The notes beneath the pieces were generated by a model. The model saw nothing but the letters and a program-made list of their open reading frames with translations, did no database searches and was not told the origin of the DNA. Below, in pieces: positions 30,387 to 38,766 of a stretch of 64,000 nt of DNA. How positions within the stretch are numbered: the first letter of the stretch is position 1; each line of letters begins with the position of its first letter. Both the position numbers and the translations under genes were made by a program. This stretch comes from Streptomyces sp. CB02400 (GTDB taxonomy: Bacteria > Actinomycetota > Actinomycetes > Streptomycetales > Streptomycetaceae): NCBI RefSeq assembly GCF_001905725.1, contig NZ_LIWB01000013.1, positions 62,001-126,000 of the forward strand, in the 5' to 3' direction.

Positions 30387-31952
30387 TCAGCTCGCGTACG
30401 TCTCGAATTCGGCGATCCTCGGGGTGCCCGAGGCGCTGGTGATCTCGAAGGTGATCTTCTTCAGGGAGGTCGCGGAGAAGCCGATGACGCCCGATCCGCT
30501 GCCGGAGGCCAGGACGGCGCCCGTGTCGTGGTTGAGGACGCGGTAGGAGCCGATGGTGCCCGAGCCCGACGCCTGCCTGATGTTGATCTTGGAGACGGTG
30601 GCGGCCGAGCCCCACTTGATCGAGACGGAGCCGGTCGAGCCGGACGGCGACCAGTACGTGCTCATGTCGCCGTCGCGGACGTTGCCGTAGCTCGTGCCGT
30701 CGGCCTTGGAGGAGCCGTCGGAGCCCGCGCCGATGCTGAGGTTGGTACCGGTGGGCGGGTCAGTGGGGTCCGGGTCGGTCGGGTCCGGGTCCGGGTCGGT
30801 GGGGTCCGGGTCCGTCGGGTCGGGGTCGGTCGGGTCCGGGTTCTGCGGGGTGCAGCTGCCGTCGGAGACCTTCAGGCCCTTGTTGGCGCCCGCCGTCTGG
30901 CTCACCACGCTCGGCACGCAGTTGGCCGCGTCGAGGGTGTACGCGTACGGGATGCTGACCGAGGTGTTCGACGTCGGGTTCGGACCGGCGGGGTTGTTGT
31001 CGCCCTCCCGCTCGGACCAGGTCACGTTGTCGAAGATGTTGCCGCTGACCTGCCAGTAGCCGGCGGCGTCGGTGTAGAAGGTGCCGAGGACGTCCTTGGA
31101 GTCCTCGAAGTAGTTGTTGTCCACCTTGGCGCGGGCGCCGGCCCGGGAGTTGATCCCGGACTCGTTCAGGTTCTTGTAGTGGTTGTTGTAGATGTGGGAG
31201 ATGCCGCCGCGCAGCAGGGGCGTACGGGAGTCGATGTTCTCGTACAGGTTGTGGTGGAACGTGACGTACCCGTTCGAGGTGTCGCTCTCGCTGGAGCCGA
31301 TCAGGCCGCCGCGGCCGGAGTTGCGCAGGGTGCTGTAGGACAGCGTCACGTACTGGGTGTTGTCCTTCATGTCGAAGAGGCCGTCGTAGCCCTCCGACTC
31401 GCCGCCGGACGCCTCCAGCGTGGCGTGGTCGACCCAGACGTTGCGGACATCGCTTTCCATGCCGATGGCGTCGCCGCCGTTCGACGTGGGCGAGCCGGAC
31501 TTCTTGACGTTCCGCACCGTCACGTTCTGGATGATGATGTTGCTGGACTCCCGGATGTGGATGCCCAGTTGGTCGAAGACGGCGCCGTTGCCGACACCGA
31601 CGATCGTGACGTTGCTGATCTGCTTGAGCTCGATCTTGTCGGCGGCGGTGCTGCAGCTGTCGCCCGACACCTTGGTGGTGTTGCCGTGGTTGATGGTGCC
31701 CTCGACCTGGATGACGATCGGGGTGGAGCTGCTGGCCCGGTTGCAGAGGGCCTGGTGGATCGCGGTGCCGGTGGTGGCGCGGACCGTCTGGCCGCCCGCG
31801 CCGCCGGTGGTCCCGCCGTTCTGGGTCGCGTAGCCGGTGACACCGCCGGTCGCGGCGGATGCCGTGGACGTGGACAGGGTCAGGCCGGTCGCTGCCGCGA
31901 GGGCTCCCGTGGCCAGTACGGCGGAGAGCCGCACGGCGACTGATCGTCTCAT
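30387..31952 (-). CDS. Secreted pectate lyase (polysaccharide lyase family 1) with a C-terminal carbohydrate-binding module
   Basis: This 521-aa protein has a signal peptide (MRRSVAVRLSAVLATGALAA up to SASAA). The PL1 beta-helix core spans about 45-340: VIQVEGTINHG, VTIVGVGNGAVFDQLGIHIR, NVWVDHATLEASGG and YDGLFDMKDNT (Ca-binding Asp), YVTFHHNLYENIDSRTPLLR (with the catalytic RxPxxR arginines) and HIYNNHYKNL. A DPDPT-repeat linker follows near 375-402, then a discoidin-like module (about 405-521) with YGNVRDGDMSTYWSPSG. It should cleave pectate extracellularly by beta-elimination. An upstream GAAAGCGCTTTC palindrome suggests control by a LacI-family repressor. Confidence 0.92.
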   Translation of the reverse strand: MRRSVAVRLSAVLATGALAAATGLTLSTSTASAATGGVTGYATQNGGTTGGAGGQTVRATTGTAIHQALCNRASSSTPIVIQVEGTINHGNTTKVSGDSCSTAADKIELKQISNVTIVGVGNGAVFDQLGIHIRESSNIIIQNVTVRNVKKSGSPTSNGGDAIGMESDVRNVWVDHATLEASGGESEGYDGLFDMKDNTQYVTLSYSTLRNSGRGGLIGSSESDTSNGYVTFHHNLYENIDSRTPLLRGGISHIYNNHYKNLNESGINSRAGARAKVDNNYFEDSKDVLGTFYTDAAGYWQVSGNIFDNVTWSEREGDNNPAGPNPTSNTSVSIPYAYTLDAANCVPSVVSQTAGANKGLKVSDGSCTPQNPDPTDPDPTDPDPTDPDPDPTDPDPTDPPTGTNLSIGAGSDGSSKADGTSYGNVRDGDMSTYWSPSGSTGSVSIKWGSAATVSKINIRQASGSGTIGSYRVLNHDTGAVLASGSGSGVIGFSATSLKKITFEITSASGTPRIAEFETYAS

Positions 31953-32077
31953 TCTCGTCTCGCCTTTCGTCCTCTGAGTCGGGGGCTGGTGCCGGTGTCG
32001 GTGCCGATCAGGTTCGTGTCATGGGCATGACAGCGACATCGATGAGAGGGGGCGGGGTGGGCCGGACCCATCGATGG

Positions 32078-32089
32078 GAAAGCGCTTTC
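32078..32089. promoter_or_regulatory. Perfect palindrome, LacI-family operator candidate upstream of pectate lyase
   Basis: GAAAGCGCTTTC is a 12-base perfect palindrome with the central CG typical of LacI/CcpA-type operators. It lies 126-137 bases upstream of the pectate lyase start in a 332-base divergent spacer (31953-32284) with no gene. The cognate regulator is not in this window; MalR-type sites look different. Confidence 0.6.
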
Positions 32090-32284
32090 TTCTGGTCTGC
32101 CGTGACAGTAGGGCCACGCCCGAGTGGCTGACAAGACTCCGTGCAGTTACGGAGGGGGAGCTTCCACTTGCCGTGGCGCCGCGCTCTCCTCCCCGCCCCT
32201 CCCCGTCCTAGGACAGGATCTGACCTAGATGACTTCTAACGTGGTCCTTGTCCGACGGAGCAGAACAACGGAAGGCGGATGACC

Positions 32285-32842
32285 ATGACCGTGAACGAGC
32301 TGACCACCGACGACCCGAGCGGAACCCCGGCCGTCACCGGCGAGCGCGCCGACCTGCTGGAGATGCTCGCCAAGCACCGGCACTTCCTGCGCTTCACCAC
32401 CCGTGACCTCACCGACGAGCAGGCCGGGCTGCGGACCACGAGCAGCGCGCTCTGCCTGGGCGGCCTGGTCAAGCACGTCACCTCGGTCGAGCGGAACTGG
32501 GTGGACTTCATCCTGGACGGCCCCTCGGCGATGGGGGACTTCACCGCCATGACCGAGGCCGACTGGGCCCGGCGGGACGACGAGTTCCGGATGCTGCCCG
32601 GTGAGACGCTGGCCGGTGTGCTGGCCGAGTACGCCGACGTGGCCCGCCGGACCGACGACCTGGTCGCCGCCCTGCCCGACCTGGAGGCCAGGTGGCCGCT
32701 GCCGAAGGCCCCGTGGTTCGAGTCCGGCGCGGAGTGGTCGGTCCGCAGGGTGCTGATGCACATCGTCGCCGAGACCGCTCAGCACGCCGGTCACGCCGAC
32801 ATCATCCGTGAGTCCTTGGACGGCGCCAAGAGCATGGGCTGA
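32285..32842 (+). CDS. DinB-family protein (DUF664 type)
   Basis: This is a 185-aa protein from ATG 32285, with GGAAGG 9 bases upstream; an in-frame ATG at 32279 is too close to that site. It is a four-helix DinB-like fold: ADLLEMLAKHRHFLRFTTRD with the first metal His, CLGGLVKHVTSVERNWVDF with the second, and HIVAETAQHAGHADIIRESL with the third. The three-His metal site is intact. Many such proteins are thiol-dependent transferases (mycothiol, bacillithiol); the reaction here cannot be assigned. It is convergent with glnA2. Confidence 0.88.
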   Translation: MTVNELTTDDPSGTPAVTGERADLLEMLAKHRHFLRFTTRDLTDEQAGLRTTSSALCLGGLVKHVTSVERNWVDFILDGPSAMGDFTAMTEADWARRDDEFRMLPGETLAGVLAEYADVARRTDDLVAALPDLEARWPLPKAPWFESGAEWSVRRVLMHIVAETAQHAGHADIIRESLDGAKSMG

Positions 32843-32869
32843 CGGCGCCGTTGCCTTTGTCGCGCCGTC
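32841..32869 (+). terminator. Hairpin at the end of the DinB gene
   Basis: The 8-bp perfect stem GACGGCGC/GCGCCGTC with a 13-base loop overlaps the TGA stop. Confidence 0.55.
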
Positions 32870-32986
32870 TTCCGCCGGGGCGGGGTCGCAGGCGCCGGTG
32901 AACGTTCATGGGGCCGGGGCCCACGGCCATCGGCCCCGTGCGCTCGTCAGCCGGACACCCGGCCGGACACCCGCTCCGGTCCGCGG

Positions 32987-34348
32987 TTACAGCACCGGCA
33001 GGTTCTTCCGCAGCTCGAAGGCGGTGACCTCGGAGCGGTACTCCTCCCACTCCTGGCGCTTGTTGCGCAGGAAGAAGTCGAAGACGTGCTCGCCGAGGGT
33101 CTCGGCGACCAGGTCGCTGCGCTCCATCAGGGTCAGGGCCTCGCCCAGGTTCTGCGGCAGGGGCTCGATGCCCAGCGCGCGGCGTTCCGCGTCGGACAGG
33201 GCCCATACGTCGTCCTCGGCGCCCGGCGGGAGCTCGTAGCCCTCCTCGATGCCCTTCAGGCCGGCGGCCAGCAGGACGGCGTAGGTCAGGTACGGGTTGG
33301 CGCCGGAGTCGATGGAGCGGACCTCCACGCGCGCCGAGCCGGTCTTGCCGGGCTTGTACATGGGCACGCGGACCAGCGCCGAGCGGTTGTTGTGGCCCCA
33401 GCAGATGTACGACGGGGCCTCGCCGCCGGCGCCCGCCGTGCGCTCCGTACCGCCCCAGATGCGCTTGTAGGAGTTGACCCACTGGTTGGTGACCGCAGAC
33501 GTCTCCGCCGCGTGCCGCAGCAGGCCCGCGATGAAGGAACGGCCCACCTTGGAGAGCTGGTACTCCGCGCCGGACTCGTAGAACGCGTTGCGGTCGCCCT
33601 CGAAGAGGGAGAGGTGGGTGTGCATGCCGGAGCCGGGGTGTTCGGAGAAGGGCTTCGGCATGAAGGTCGCCTGGACGCCCTGCTCGAGGGCCACCTGCTT
33701 CATGACCAGGCGGAACGTCATGATGTTGTCCGCCGTGGAGAGCGCGTCCGCGTAACGCAGGTCGATCTCCTGCTGGCCGGGGGCGCCCTCGTGGTGGGAG
33801 AACTCCACCGAGATGCCCATCGACTCCAGCATGGTGATCGCCTGGCGGCGGAAGTCCATGCCGACGTTCTGCGGGGTGTGGTCGAAGTAGCCGGAGTTGT
33901 CCGCGGGGGTCGGGCGGCTGCCGTCCAGCGGCTTGTCCTTCAGCAGGAAGAACTCGATCTCCGGGTGGGTGTAGAAGGTGAAGCCCAGGTCGGAGGTGCG
34001 GGCGAGGGCGCGCTTGAGGACGTAGCGCGGGTCCGCGAAGGACGGGGAGCCGTCCGGCATGAGGATGTCGCAGAACATGCGGGCCGTGCCGGGGGCCTCG
34101 GCGCGCCAGGGGAGGATCTGGAACGTCGACGGGTCCGGCTTGGCGATCATGTCGGACTCGTACACCCGGGCGAAGCCCTCGATGGCGGAGCCGTCGAAGC
34201 CGATCCCTTCATCGAACGCCTGTTCGAGTTCGGCGGGGGCGACGGCCACGGACTTGAGGAAGCCCAGCACGTCGGTGAACCACAGGCGCACGAACCGGAT
34301 GTCGCGCTCCTCCAACGTCCGGAGCACGAACTCCTGCTGCTTGTCCAT
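32987..34348 (-). CDS. glnA2: Glutamine synthetase-like protein GlnA2 (gamma-glutamylpolyamine synthetase type)
   Basis: This is a 453-aa protein from ATG 34348. The GS beta-grasp region has VRLWFTDVLGFLKSVAV and the catalytic domain has FYTHPEIEFFL (metal Glu), EFSHHEGAPGQQEIDLRYA, GSGMHTHLSL and NPYLTYAVLLAAGLKGI. Length and sequence fit the GlnA2 group of streptomycetes, which from published work glutamylates polyamines such as putrescine and spermidine rather than supplying bulk glutamine. The residue corresponding to the adenylylation tyrosine seems to be present (EEGYELPPG). Upstream lies a five-copy 13-bp repeat. The alternative start at 34363 has a ribosome site too close. A nitrogen-assimilation role alone cannot be excluded. 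Confidence 0.9.
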   Translation of the reverse strand: MDKQQEFVLRTLEERDIRFVRLWFTDVLGFLKSVAVAPAELEQAFDEGIGFDGSAIEGFARVYESDMIAKPDPSTFQILPWRAEAPGTARMFCDILMPDGSPSFADPRYVLKRALARTSDLGFTFYTHPEIEFFLLKDKPLDGSRPTPADNSGYFDHTPQNVGMDFRRQAITMLESMGISVEFSHHEGAPGQQEIDLRYADALSTADNIMTFRLVMKQVALEQGVQATFMPKPFSEHPGSGMHTHLSLFEGDRNAFYESGAEYQLSKVGRSFIAGLLRHAAETSAVTNQWVNSYKRIWGGTERTAGAGGEAPSYICWGHNNRSALVRVPMYKPGKTGSARVEVRSIDSGANPYLTYAVLLAAGLKGIEEGYELPPGAEDDVWALSDAERRALGIEPLPQNLGEALTLMERSDLVAETLGEHVFDFFLRNKRQEWEEYRSEVTAFELRKNLPVL

Positions 34349-34462
34349 CTTCCGCTTCCCCATCCTTGCCGGTCAGGCCGCCTGTCCGCTCCCACGCCCC
34401 GGGGACACGGCCGGGCATTGCGAGCATCCCACCACACCAGCGTTTCATACGCGTTGCCGACC

Positions 34463-34527
34463 TTGATCGGTCGGCCTGATCGGACGGTTTGATCGGTCGG
34501 CTCGAGCGGTCGGCTCGAGCGGTCGGC
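34463..34527. repeat. Five tandem 13-bp repeats upstream of glnA2
   Basis: Five contiguous 13-bp units fill 34463-34527: TTGATCGGTCGGC, CTGATCGGACGGT, TTGATCGGTCGGC, then two identical TCGAGCGGTCGGC. They lie 115-179 bases upstream of the glnA2 start and 98 bases from the end of the Rrf2 gene. Each unit carries the invariant core CGG-CGG. The rest of the 276-base spacer shows nothing else notable. Confidence 0.85.
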
Positions 34528-34624
34528 TTGCCGCGGCTCGAACGCCTCGCACACGACAGGTGTACCGCTCCGGAGCCCATCCTGCCCGCTCGGACCGACA
34601 TCCGTAACGGGCGCAACGGGCGGT

Positions 34625-35068
34625 TCACGGCCTCGGGGAGATGCCCAGCAGGAGGGGGCCGGTGGGGGCCGTGACGATGTCCGCCACCGTGACCGGGTCC
34701 AGCGAGGCGAAGAACGCCTCCTGGGCCCCGCGCAGGGCGCCGCGCAGCCGGCAGGCCGAGTTCAGCGGGCAGGGGGACGAGGTGGCGGTGCCCTCGCAGT
34801 CGACGACGTCCCCCTCGCCCTCGAAGGCCCGGACCACCGCGCCCACCGAGGCGGTACGGCCCTCCTCCGTGAGGCCCAGACCGCCGCCCCGGCCGCGGCG
34901 GGCCGTCAGCAGGCCCATGTGCTGGAGCTCGGCGACCACCTTCGCAGCGTGTGTGTAGGGCACGTCCATGGCTTCCGAGACGTCGCGCGTCGTCGGGTTG
35001 GAGTCGCCGGCCACGGCGAGGCGCATGAGGACGCGCAGGGCCAGGTCTGTGGAGCGGAGGAGCCGCAT
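34625..35068 (-). CDS. Rrf2-family regulator with an NsrR-like cysteine set
   Basis: This 147-aa protein starts at ATG 35068. The winged HTH is RSTDLALRVLMRLAVAG with DVSEAMDVPYTHAAKVVAEL. Three cysteines, C91, C100 and C106, in DCEGTATSSPCPLNSACRL match the Fe-S-cluster positions of NsrR-type nitric-oxide sensors (spacing 8 and 5 residues). It should hold a [4Fe-4S] or [2Fe-2S] cluster and respond to NO or redox state. No flavohaemoglobin gene is in this window. AAGATGC at the promoter (about 35088-35094 on the minus strand) resembles an NsrR half-site. It is divergent from the DUF3105 gene. Confidence 0.88.
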   Translation of the reverse strand: MRLLRSTDLALRVLMRLAVAGDSNPTTRDVSEAMDVPYTHAAKVVAELQHMGLLTARRGRGGGLGLTEEGRTASVGAVVRAFEGEGDVVDCEGTATSSPCPLNSACRLRGALRGAQEAFFASLDPVTVADIVTAPTGPLLLGISPRP

Positions 35069-35229
35069 AGCAGAGAGCGTAGGTAATACGCATCTTGGGT
35101 TCAAGTTTTCTGGGGTGGGGTTCTGCGGGGTGCGGTCCGGTTCCGTTGGCCGTGAACCCTACGGCTTGCCCCCTCTCCCCTATTACGATCAGCTGACCCG
35201 TTCGTCCCACTCCCCCGAAGGACACTCCC

Positions 35230-35892
35230 ATGGGCTCCGCCAAGAAGAGCAGCTCGGCACGTTCGGCGCGCATAGAGGAGATGCGGCGTGCCGAGAAGGC
35301 CCGCGAGCGTCGCGCCCGCATCCTCACCATCGCCGCCAGTGTGGTGATCGTCGTCGGGCTCGTCGCCGGCGGTGTGGTGCTCGTCCAGTCGCAGTCGGAC
35401 GACGACGGCAGTCCGGCCGCCGGCTCGAAGAACTCGGGCAAGTTCGTCACGGGCAAGGACGGTGTGCGGAAGTGGGAGGGCGAGCTGGGGCGCAACCACG
35501 TGACCAAGGCCGTGGACTACCCCGTCTCGCCTCCGGTGGGCGGTGACCACAACCCGGTGTGGATGAACTGCAACGGGGACGTCTACACCGACGAGATCAA
35601 CAACACCAACGCCGTGCACTCGCTGGAGCACGGTGCCGTGTGGGTGACGTACAACGCCTCGGCCGACAAGGCCGCCGTCGACGCGCTCGCGGCGAAGGTG
35701 AAGAAGACGCCGTACACGCTGATGAGTCCGGTGGACGGCCAGCAGGACCCGATCATGCTGTCCGCCTGGGGGCACCAGCGCACGGTGACCGGTGCGGACG
35801 ATCCGGACCTGGACGCGTTCTTCGAGAAGTTCGTCCAGGGGGAGCAGACGCCCGAGCCGGGGGCCGCCTGCACCAACGGGCTGTCCAAGTGA
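35230..35892 (+). CDS. DUF3105 domain-containing membrane protein
   Basis: This is a 220-aa protein from ATG 35230 behind GAAGGA. A charged cytoplasmic N-terminus (IEEMRRAEKARERRARI) is followed by one membrane span near 30-53 (ILTIAASVVIVVGLVAGGVVLV). The exported DUF3105 domain has SPPVGGDHNPVWMNCNGDVY, the EHGAVWVTY motif and MLSAWGHQRTV, with one cysteine here and one near the C-terminus that could pair. It is coupled by a 4-base overlap to a DUF305 gene, a common actinobacterial pair. The function is unproven; a metal-related role is often suspected for the His-rich motifs. Confidence 0.9.
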   Translation: MGSAKKSSSARSARIEEMRRAEKARERRARILTIAASVVIVVGLVAGGVVLVQSQSDDDGSPAAGSKNSGKFVTGKDGVRKWEGELGRNHVTKAVDYPVSPPVGGDHNPVWMNCNGDVYTDEINNTNAVHSLEHGAVWVTYNASADKAAVDALAAKVKKTPYTLMSPVDGQQDPIMLSAWGHQRTVTGADDPDLDAFFEKFVQGEQTPEPGAACTNGLSK

Positions 35893-36512
35893 GGCAGGTC
35901 GGGCTGGTCGCGGGGGCCGTGGTGACGGCGCTGGTCGCGGCCGGGGCGATCACCTATGCGGTGGCCGGGGACGAGGGGTCCTCGGACGCGGTTCCGACCG
36001 CGGAGTCCGCGGACGCCGGGTTCGCCCGGGACATGGCCGTGCACCATCAGCAGGCCGTCGAGATGTCGTACGTCGTACGGGACCGCACGGACGACGAGGA
36101 GGTCCGGCGGCTCGCCTACGACATCGCCCAGACGCAGGCCAACCAGCGGGGCATGCTGCTGGGGTGGCTCGACCTGTGGGAGCTGCCCAAGGTGTCCATG
36201 GATCCGCCCATGACCTGGATGGGGATGGGTGACAGCGCTTCCGGCAAGGACGGCGCGCTGATGCCGGGGATGGCGACCGACGCCGAGATGGAGCGGCTGG
36301 GGTCGCTGAGCGGGGAGCGGGCGGAGGTTTTCTACCTGCAGCTCATGACGGACCACCACAAGGGCGGGGTGCACATGGCTCAGGCGTGTGTCCGTGCCTG
36401 TGAGGTGGGGGTCGAGAAGCGGCTCGCGCGAGGGATGGTGGAGGGGCAGGAGTCCGAGATCGCGCTGATGGCGGGGATGCTGGAGGAGCGGGGGGCGGCT
36501 GCCCGGCCGTAG
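35889..36512 (+). CDS. DUF305 domain-containing exported protein
   Basis: This 207-aa protein starts at GTG 35889, overlapping the DUF3105 stop by 4 bases (GTGA). It has an N-terminal signal-anchor (VGLVAGAVVTALVAAGAITYAV). Two DUF305 four-helix motifs follow: FARDMAVHHQQAVEMSYVV and the second half LQLMTDHHKGGVHMAQACV. Paired His and a Met-rich middle (MDPPMTWMGMG, MPGMATDAEM) suggest copper or silver binding at the cell surface. Together with DUF3105 it may handle a metal outside the membrane (inference). Confidence 0.9.
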   Translation: MRQVGLVAGAVVTALVAAGAITYAVAGDEGSSDAVPTAESADAGFARDMAVHHQQAVEMSYVVRDRTDDEEVRRLAYDIAQTQANQRGMLLGWLDLWELPKVSMDPPMTWMGMGDSASGKDGALMPGMATDAEMERLGSLSGERAEVFYLQLMTDHHKGGVHMAQACVRACEVGVEKRLARGMVEGQESEIALMAGMLEERGAAARP

Positions 36513-36549
36513 CGGACGGGGCTCCGGGACATCGCGTCGTTTTGACGAT

Positions 36550-36555
36550 TACACT
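36550..36555 (+). promoter_or_regulatory. -10-like hexamer placing nadE on a leaderless transcript
   Basis: TACACT at 36550-36555 ends 6 bases before the GTG start at 36562. Transcription would then begin at or next to the start codon, and no ribosome site is visible, as in many leaderless Streptomyces genes. Confidence 0.45.
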
Positions 36556-36561
36556 GGGCCC

Positions 36562-38313
36562 GTGCCTCAACTACGTCTCGCCCTGAATCAGATCGACTCG
36601 AGCGTCGGCGACCTCGCCGGCAACGCCGAAACGATTGTCCGCTGGACCCGGCACTCCGCCGAGCAGGGAGCGCACCTCGTGGCGTTCCCCGAGATGGCGC
36701 TGACCGGGTATCCCGTCGAGGACCTCGCCCTGCGGTCGTCCTTCGTGGAGGCCTCGCGGGCGGCGCTGCGCTCGCTGGCCGCGCGGCTCGCCGAGGAGGG
36801 CTTCGGGGAGCTTCCGGTGATCGTCGGGTACCTCGACCGCAGCGCCGCCGCCCAGCCGAAGTACGGGCAGCCGGCCGGTGCGCCGCAGAACGCGGGCGCC
36901 GTGCTGTACGGGGGTGAGGTGGTGCTGAGCTACGCCAAGCACCACCTGCCGAACTACGGCGTCTTCGACGAGTTCCGGTACTTCGTGCCCGGCGACACCA
37001 TGCCGGTGGTGCGGGTGCGCGGGGTCGATGTCGCCCTCGCCATCTGTGAGGACCTGTGGCAGGACGGGGGGCGGGTGCCGGCGGCGCGGTCGGCCCGGGC
37101 CGGGCTGCTGCTGTCGATCAACGCCTCGCCGTACGAGCGGGACAAGGACGACACCCGGCTGGAGCTGGTGCGCAAGCGGGCGCAGGAGGCCGGGTGCACG
37201 ACCGCGTACCTCGCGATGATGGGCGGGCAGGACGAGCTGGTCTTCGACGGGGACTCGATCGTCGTGGACCGTGACGGCGGCGTCGTGACGCGTGCGCCGC
37301 AGTTCGCCGAGGCGTGTGTCGTGGTCGACCTCGAGCTGCCCCTCGCGGAGGCCGACGCGCCGACGGGGGTCGTCGACGACGGGCTGCGGATCGACCGGGT
37401 CGTGCTGTCGGAGGAGCCTGTGCCCGCGTACGACGCCTCGTCGGCCGGAGGATACGCCTCGCGGCTCGACGATGACGAGGAGGTGTACTCCGCGCTGGTC
37501 GTGGGGCTGCGGGCGTACGTCGAGAAGAACGGGTTCCGGTCGGTGCTGATCGGGCTGTCCGGGGGGATCGACTCGGCGCTGGTCGCCGCTCTCGCCTGTG
37601 ACGCGGTGGGGGCGGAGAACGTGTACGGCGTGTCGATGCCGTCGAAGTACTCGTCCGAGCACTCGAAGGACGATGCGGCGGAGCTGGCTCGGCGGACGGG
37701 GCTGAACTATCGGACGGTGGCGATCGAGCCGATGTTCGATGCGTATATGGGGGCGTTGGGGCTGACGGGGCTGGCGGAGGAGAACCTGCAGTCGCGGCTG
37801 CGGGGGACGCTGCTGATGGCGATCTCCAATCAGGAGGGGCACATCGTGCTGGCACCGGGGAACAAGTCGGAGCTGGCGGTGGGGTACTCGACGCTGTACG
37901 GGGACTCGGTCGGGGCGTACGGGCCGATCAAGGACGTGTACAAGACGTCGGTGTTCCAGCTGGCGGAGTGGCGCAACCGGGCGGCGGTGGAGCGGGGGCA
38001 GACGCCGCCGATTCCGGAGAACTCGATCTCGAAGCCGCCGAGTGCGGAGCTGCGGCCGGGGCAGGTGGACACGGACTCGCTGCCGGACTATCCGGTGCTG
38101 GACGCGATCCTGGCGCTGTACGTGGACCGGGACCGGGGGGCGGACGAGATCGTCGCGGCCGGGTTCGACGCGGAGCTGGTGACGAAGACGCTGCGGATGG
38201 TGGACCGGGCGGAGTACAAGCGGCGGCAGTACCCGCCGGGCACGAAGATCTCCCCGAAGGGCTTCGGCAAGGACCGCCGCCTGCCCATCACCAACGGCTG
38301 GCGCGAGGGCTGA
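36562..38313 (+). CDS. nadE: Glutamine-dependent NAD+ synthetase
   Basis: This 583-aa protein starts at GTG 36562. The N-terminal nitrilase-fold glutaminase domain has E44 (FPEMALTGYP), a lysine in YAKHHLPNYGVFDE and the nucleophile C162 (ALAICEDLWQ). The C-terminal synthetase domain has the PP-loop SGGIDS at 333-338, then SMPSKYSSEHSKDDA and KSELAVGYSTLYGDSVG. It makes NAD+ from deamido-NAD+, ATP and glutamine, the ammonia being tunnelled between domains. It lies downstream of DUF305 but has its own likely leaderless promoter. Confidence 0.96.
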   Translation: MPQLRLALNQIDSSVGDLAGNAETIVRWTRHSAEQGAHLVAFPEMALTGYPVEDLALRSSFVEASRAALRSLAARLAEEGFGELPVIVGYLDRSAAAQPKYGQPAGAPQNAGAVLYGGEVVLSYAKHHLPNYGVFDEFRYFVPGDTMPVVRVRGVDVALAICEDLWQDGGRVPAARSARAGLLLSINASPYERDKDDTRLELVRKRAQEAGCTTAYLAMMGGQDELVFDGDSIVVDRDGGVVTRAPQFAEACVVVDLELPLAEADAPTGVVDDGLRIDRVVLSEEPVPAYDASSAGGYASRLDDDEEVYSALVVGLRAYVEKNGFRSVLIGLSGGIDSALVAALACDAVGAENVYGVSMPSKYSSEHSKDDAAELARRTGLNYRTVAIEPMFDAYMGALGLTGLAEENLQSRLRGTLLMAISNQEGHIVLAPGNKSELAVGYSTLYGDSVGAYGPIKDVYKTSVFQLAEWRNRAAVERGQTPPIPENSISKPPSAELRPGQVDTDSLPDYPVLDAILALYVDRDRGADEIVAAGFDAELVTKTLRMVDRAEYKRRQYPPGTKISPKGFGKDRRLPITNGWREG

Positions 38314-38323
38314 CGCCTTTACC

Positions 38324-38452
38324 GCCTGCGGCGCGGGGTTCGGTCCGGTGGGTGGGATGCCTGCGGTGCGGGGTTCGGTCCGGTGGGGGGATGCCTGCGG
38401 TGCGGGGTTCGGTCCGGTGGGGGGATGCCTGCGGCGCCGCTTTCGGTTCGGT
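38324..38452. repeat. Tandem 34-35-bp repeat after nadE
   Basis: Copies start at 38324, 38359 and 38393, each reading GCCTGCGG(C/T)GCGGGGTTCG and then GTCCGGTGGG with small length changes. A diverged fourth copy begins at 38427. All lie in the 619-base noncoding gap between nadE and the MFS gene. No gene is visible on either strand. Confidence 0.85.
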
Positions 38453-38667
38453 GAGGGCTGGGGTAGCGCCTGCGGTCGGTGGGTGGGTCGGGGCCGGGTC
38501 GGGGGTGTCCGTCCTCGGACTGGCGCGATGGGGTTCCTCGGAGAGGTGCGGGGCGCGGACGCGCCAGCCACTGCGGGCGGCCACCCCCGCCCCGTCCCCT
38601 TCCCGCCGCGAGCGGCTGCGGTGCGCCCACCGTGGCACGCGCTCCGGACCGTACGCGCCTGCGCCCC

Positions 38668-38766
38668 GCCCTCCGCGCGCAGTCGTGCCGCAGGGCGGCA
38701 CGGGTGGGCGCAACCTCCCCCGCCCTCCGCGGGCAATCGTGCCGCAGGGCGGCACGGGTGGGCGCG
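38668..38766. repeat. Dispersed intergenic repeat, two tandem units with hairpins
   Basis: Two near-identical 45-base units (38668-38712 and 38722-38766, period 54) each contain the hairpin GTGCCGC-AGG-GCGGCAC followed by GGGTGGGCGC. The same element occurs, inverted, at 44964-45080, where its hairpin loop carries a 38-base insertion. It sits between convergent nadE and the MFS gene and may also end transcription. Confidence 0.8.

Noticed and set aside
30765..30840. Short GGGTCCGG/GGGTCGG repeats as an intergenic element
   Set aside because: They encode the DPDPT linker of the pectate lyase.
34463..34527. Possible CRISPR array
   Set aside because: The units are 13 bp and contiguous with no spacers, and no cas gene is present.
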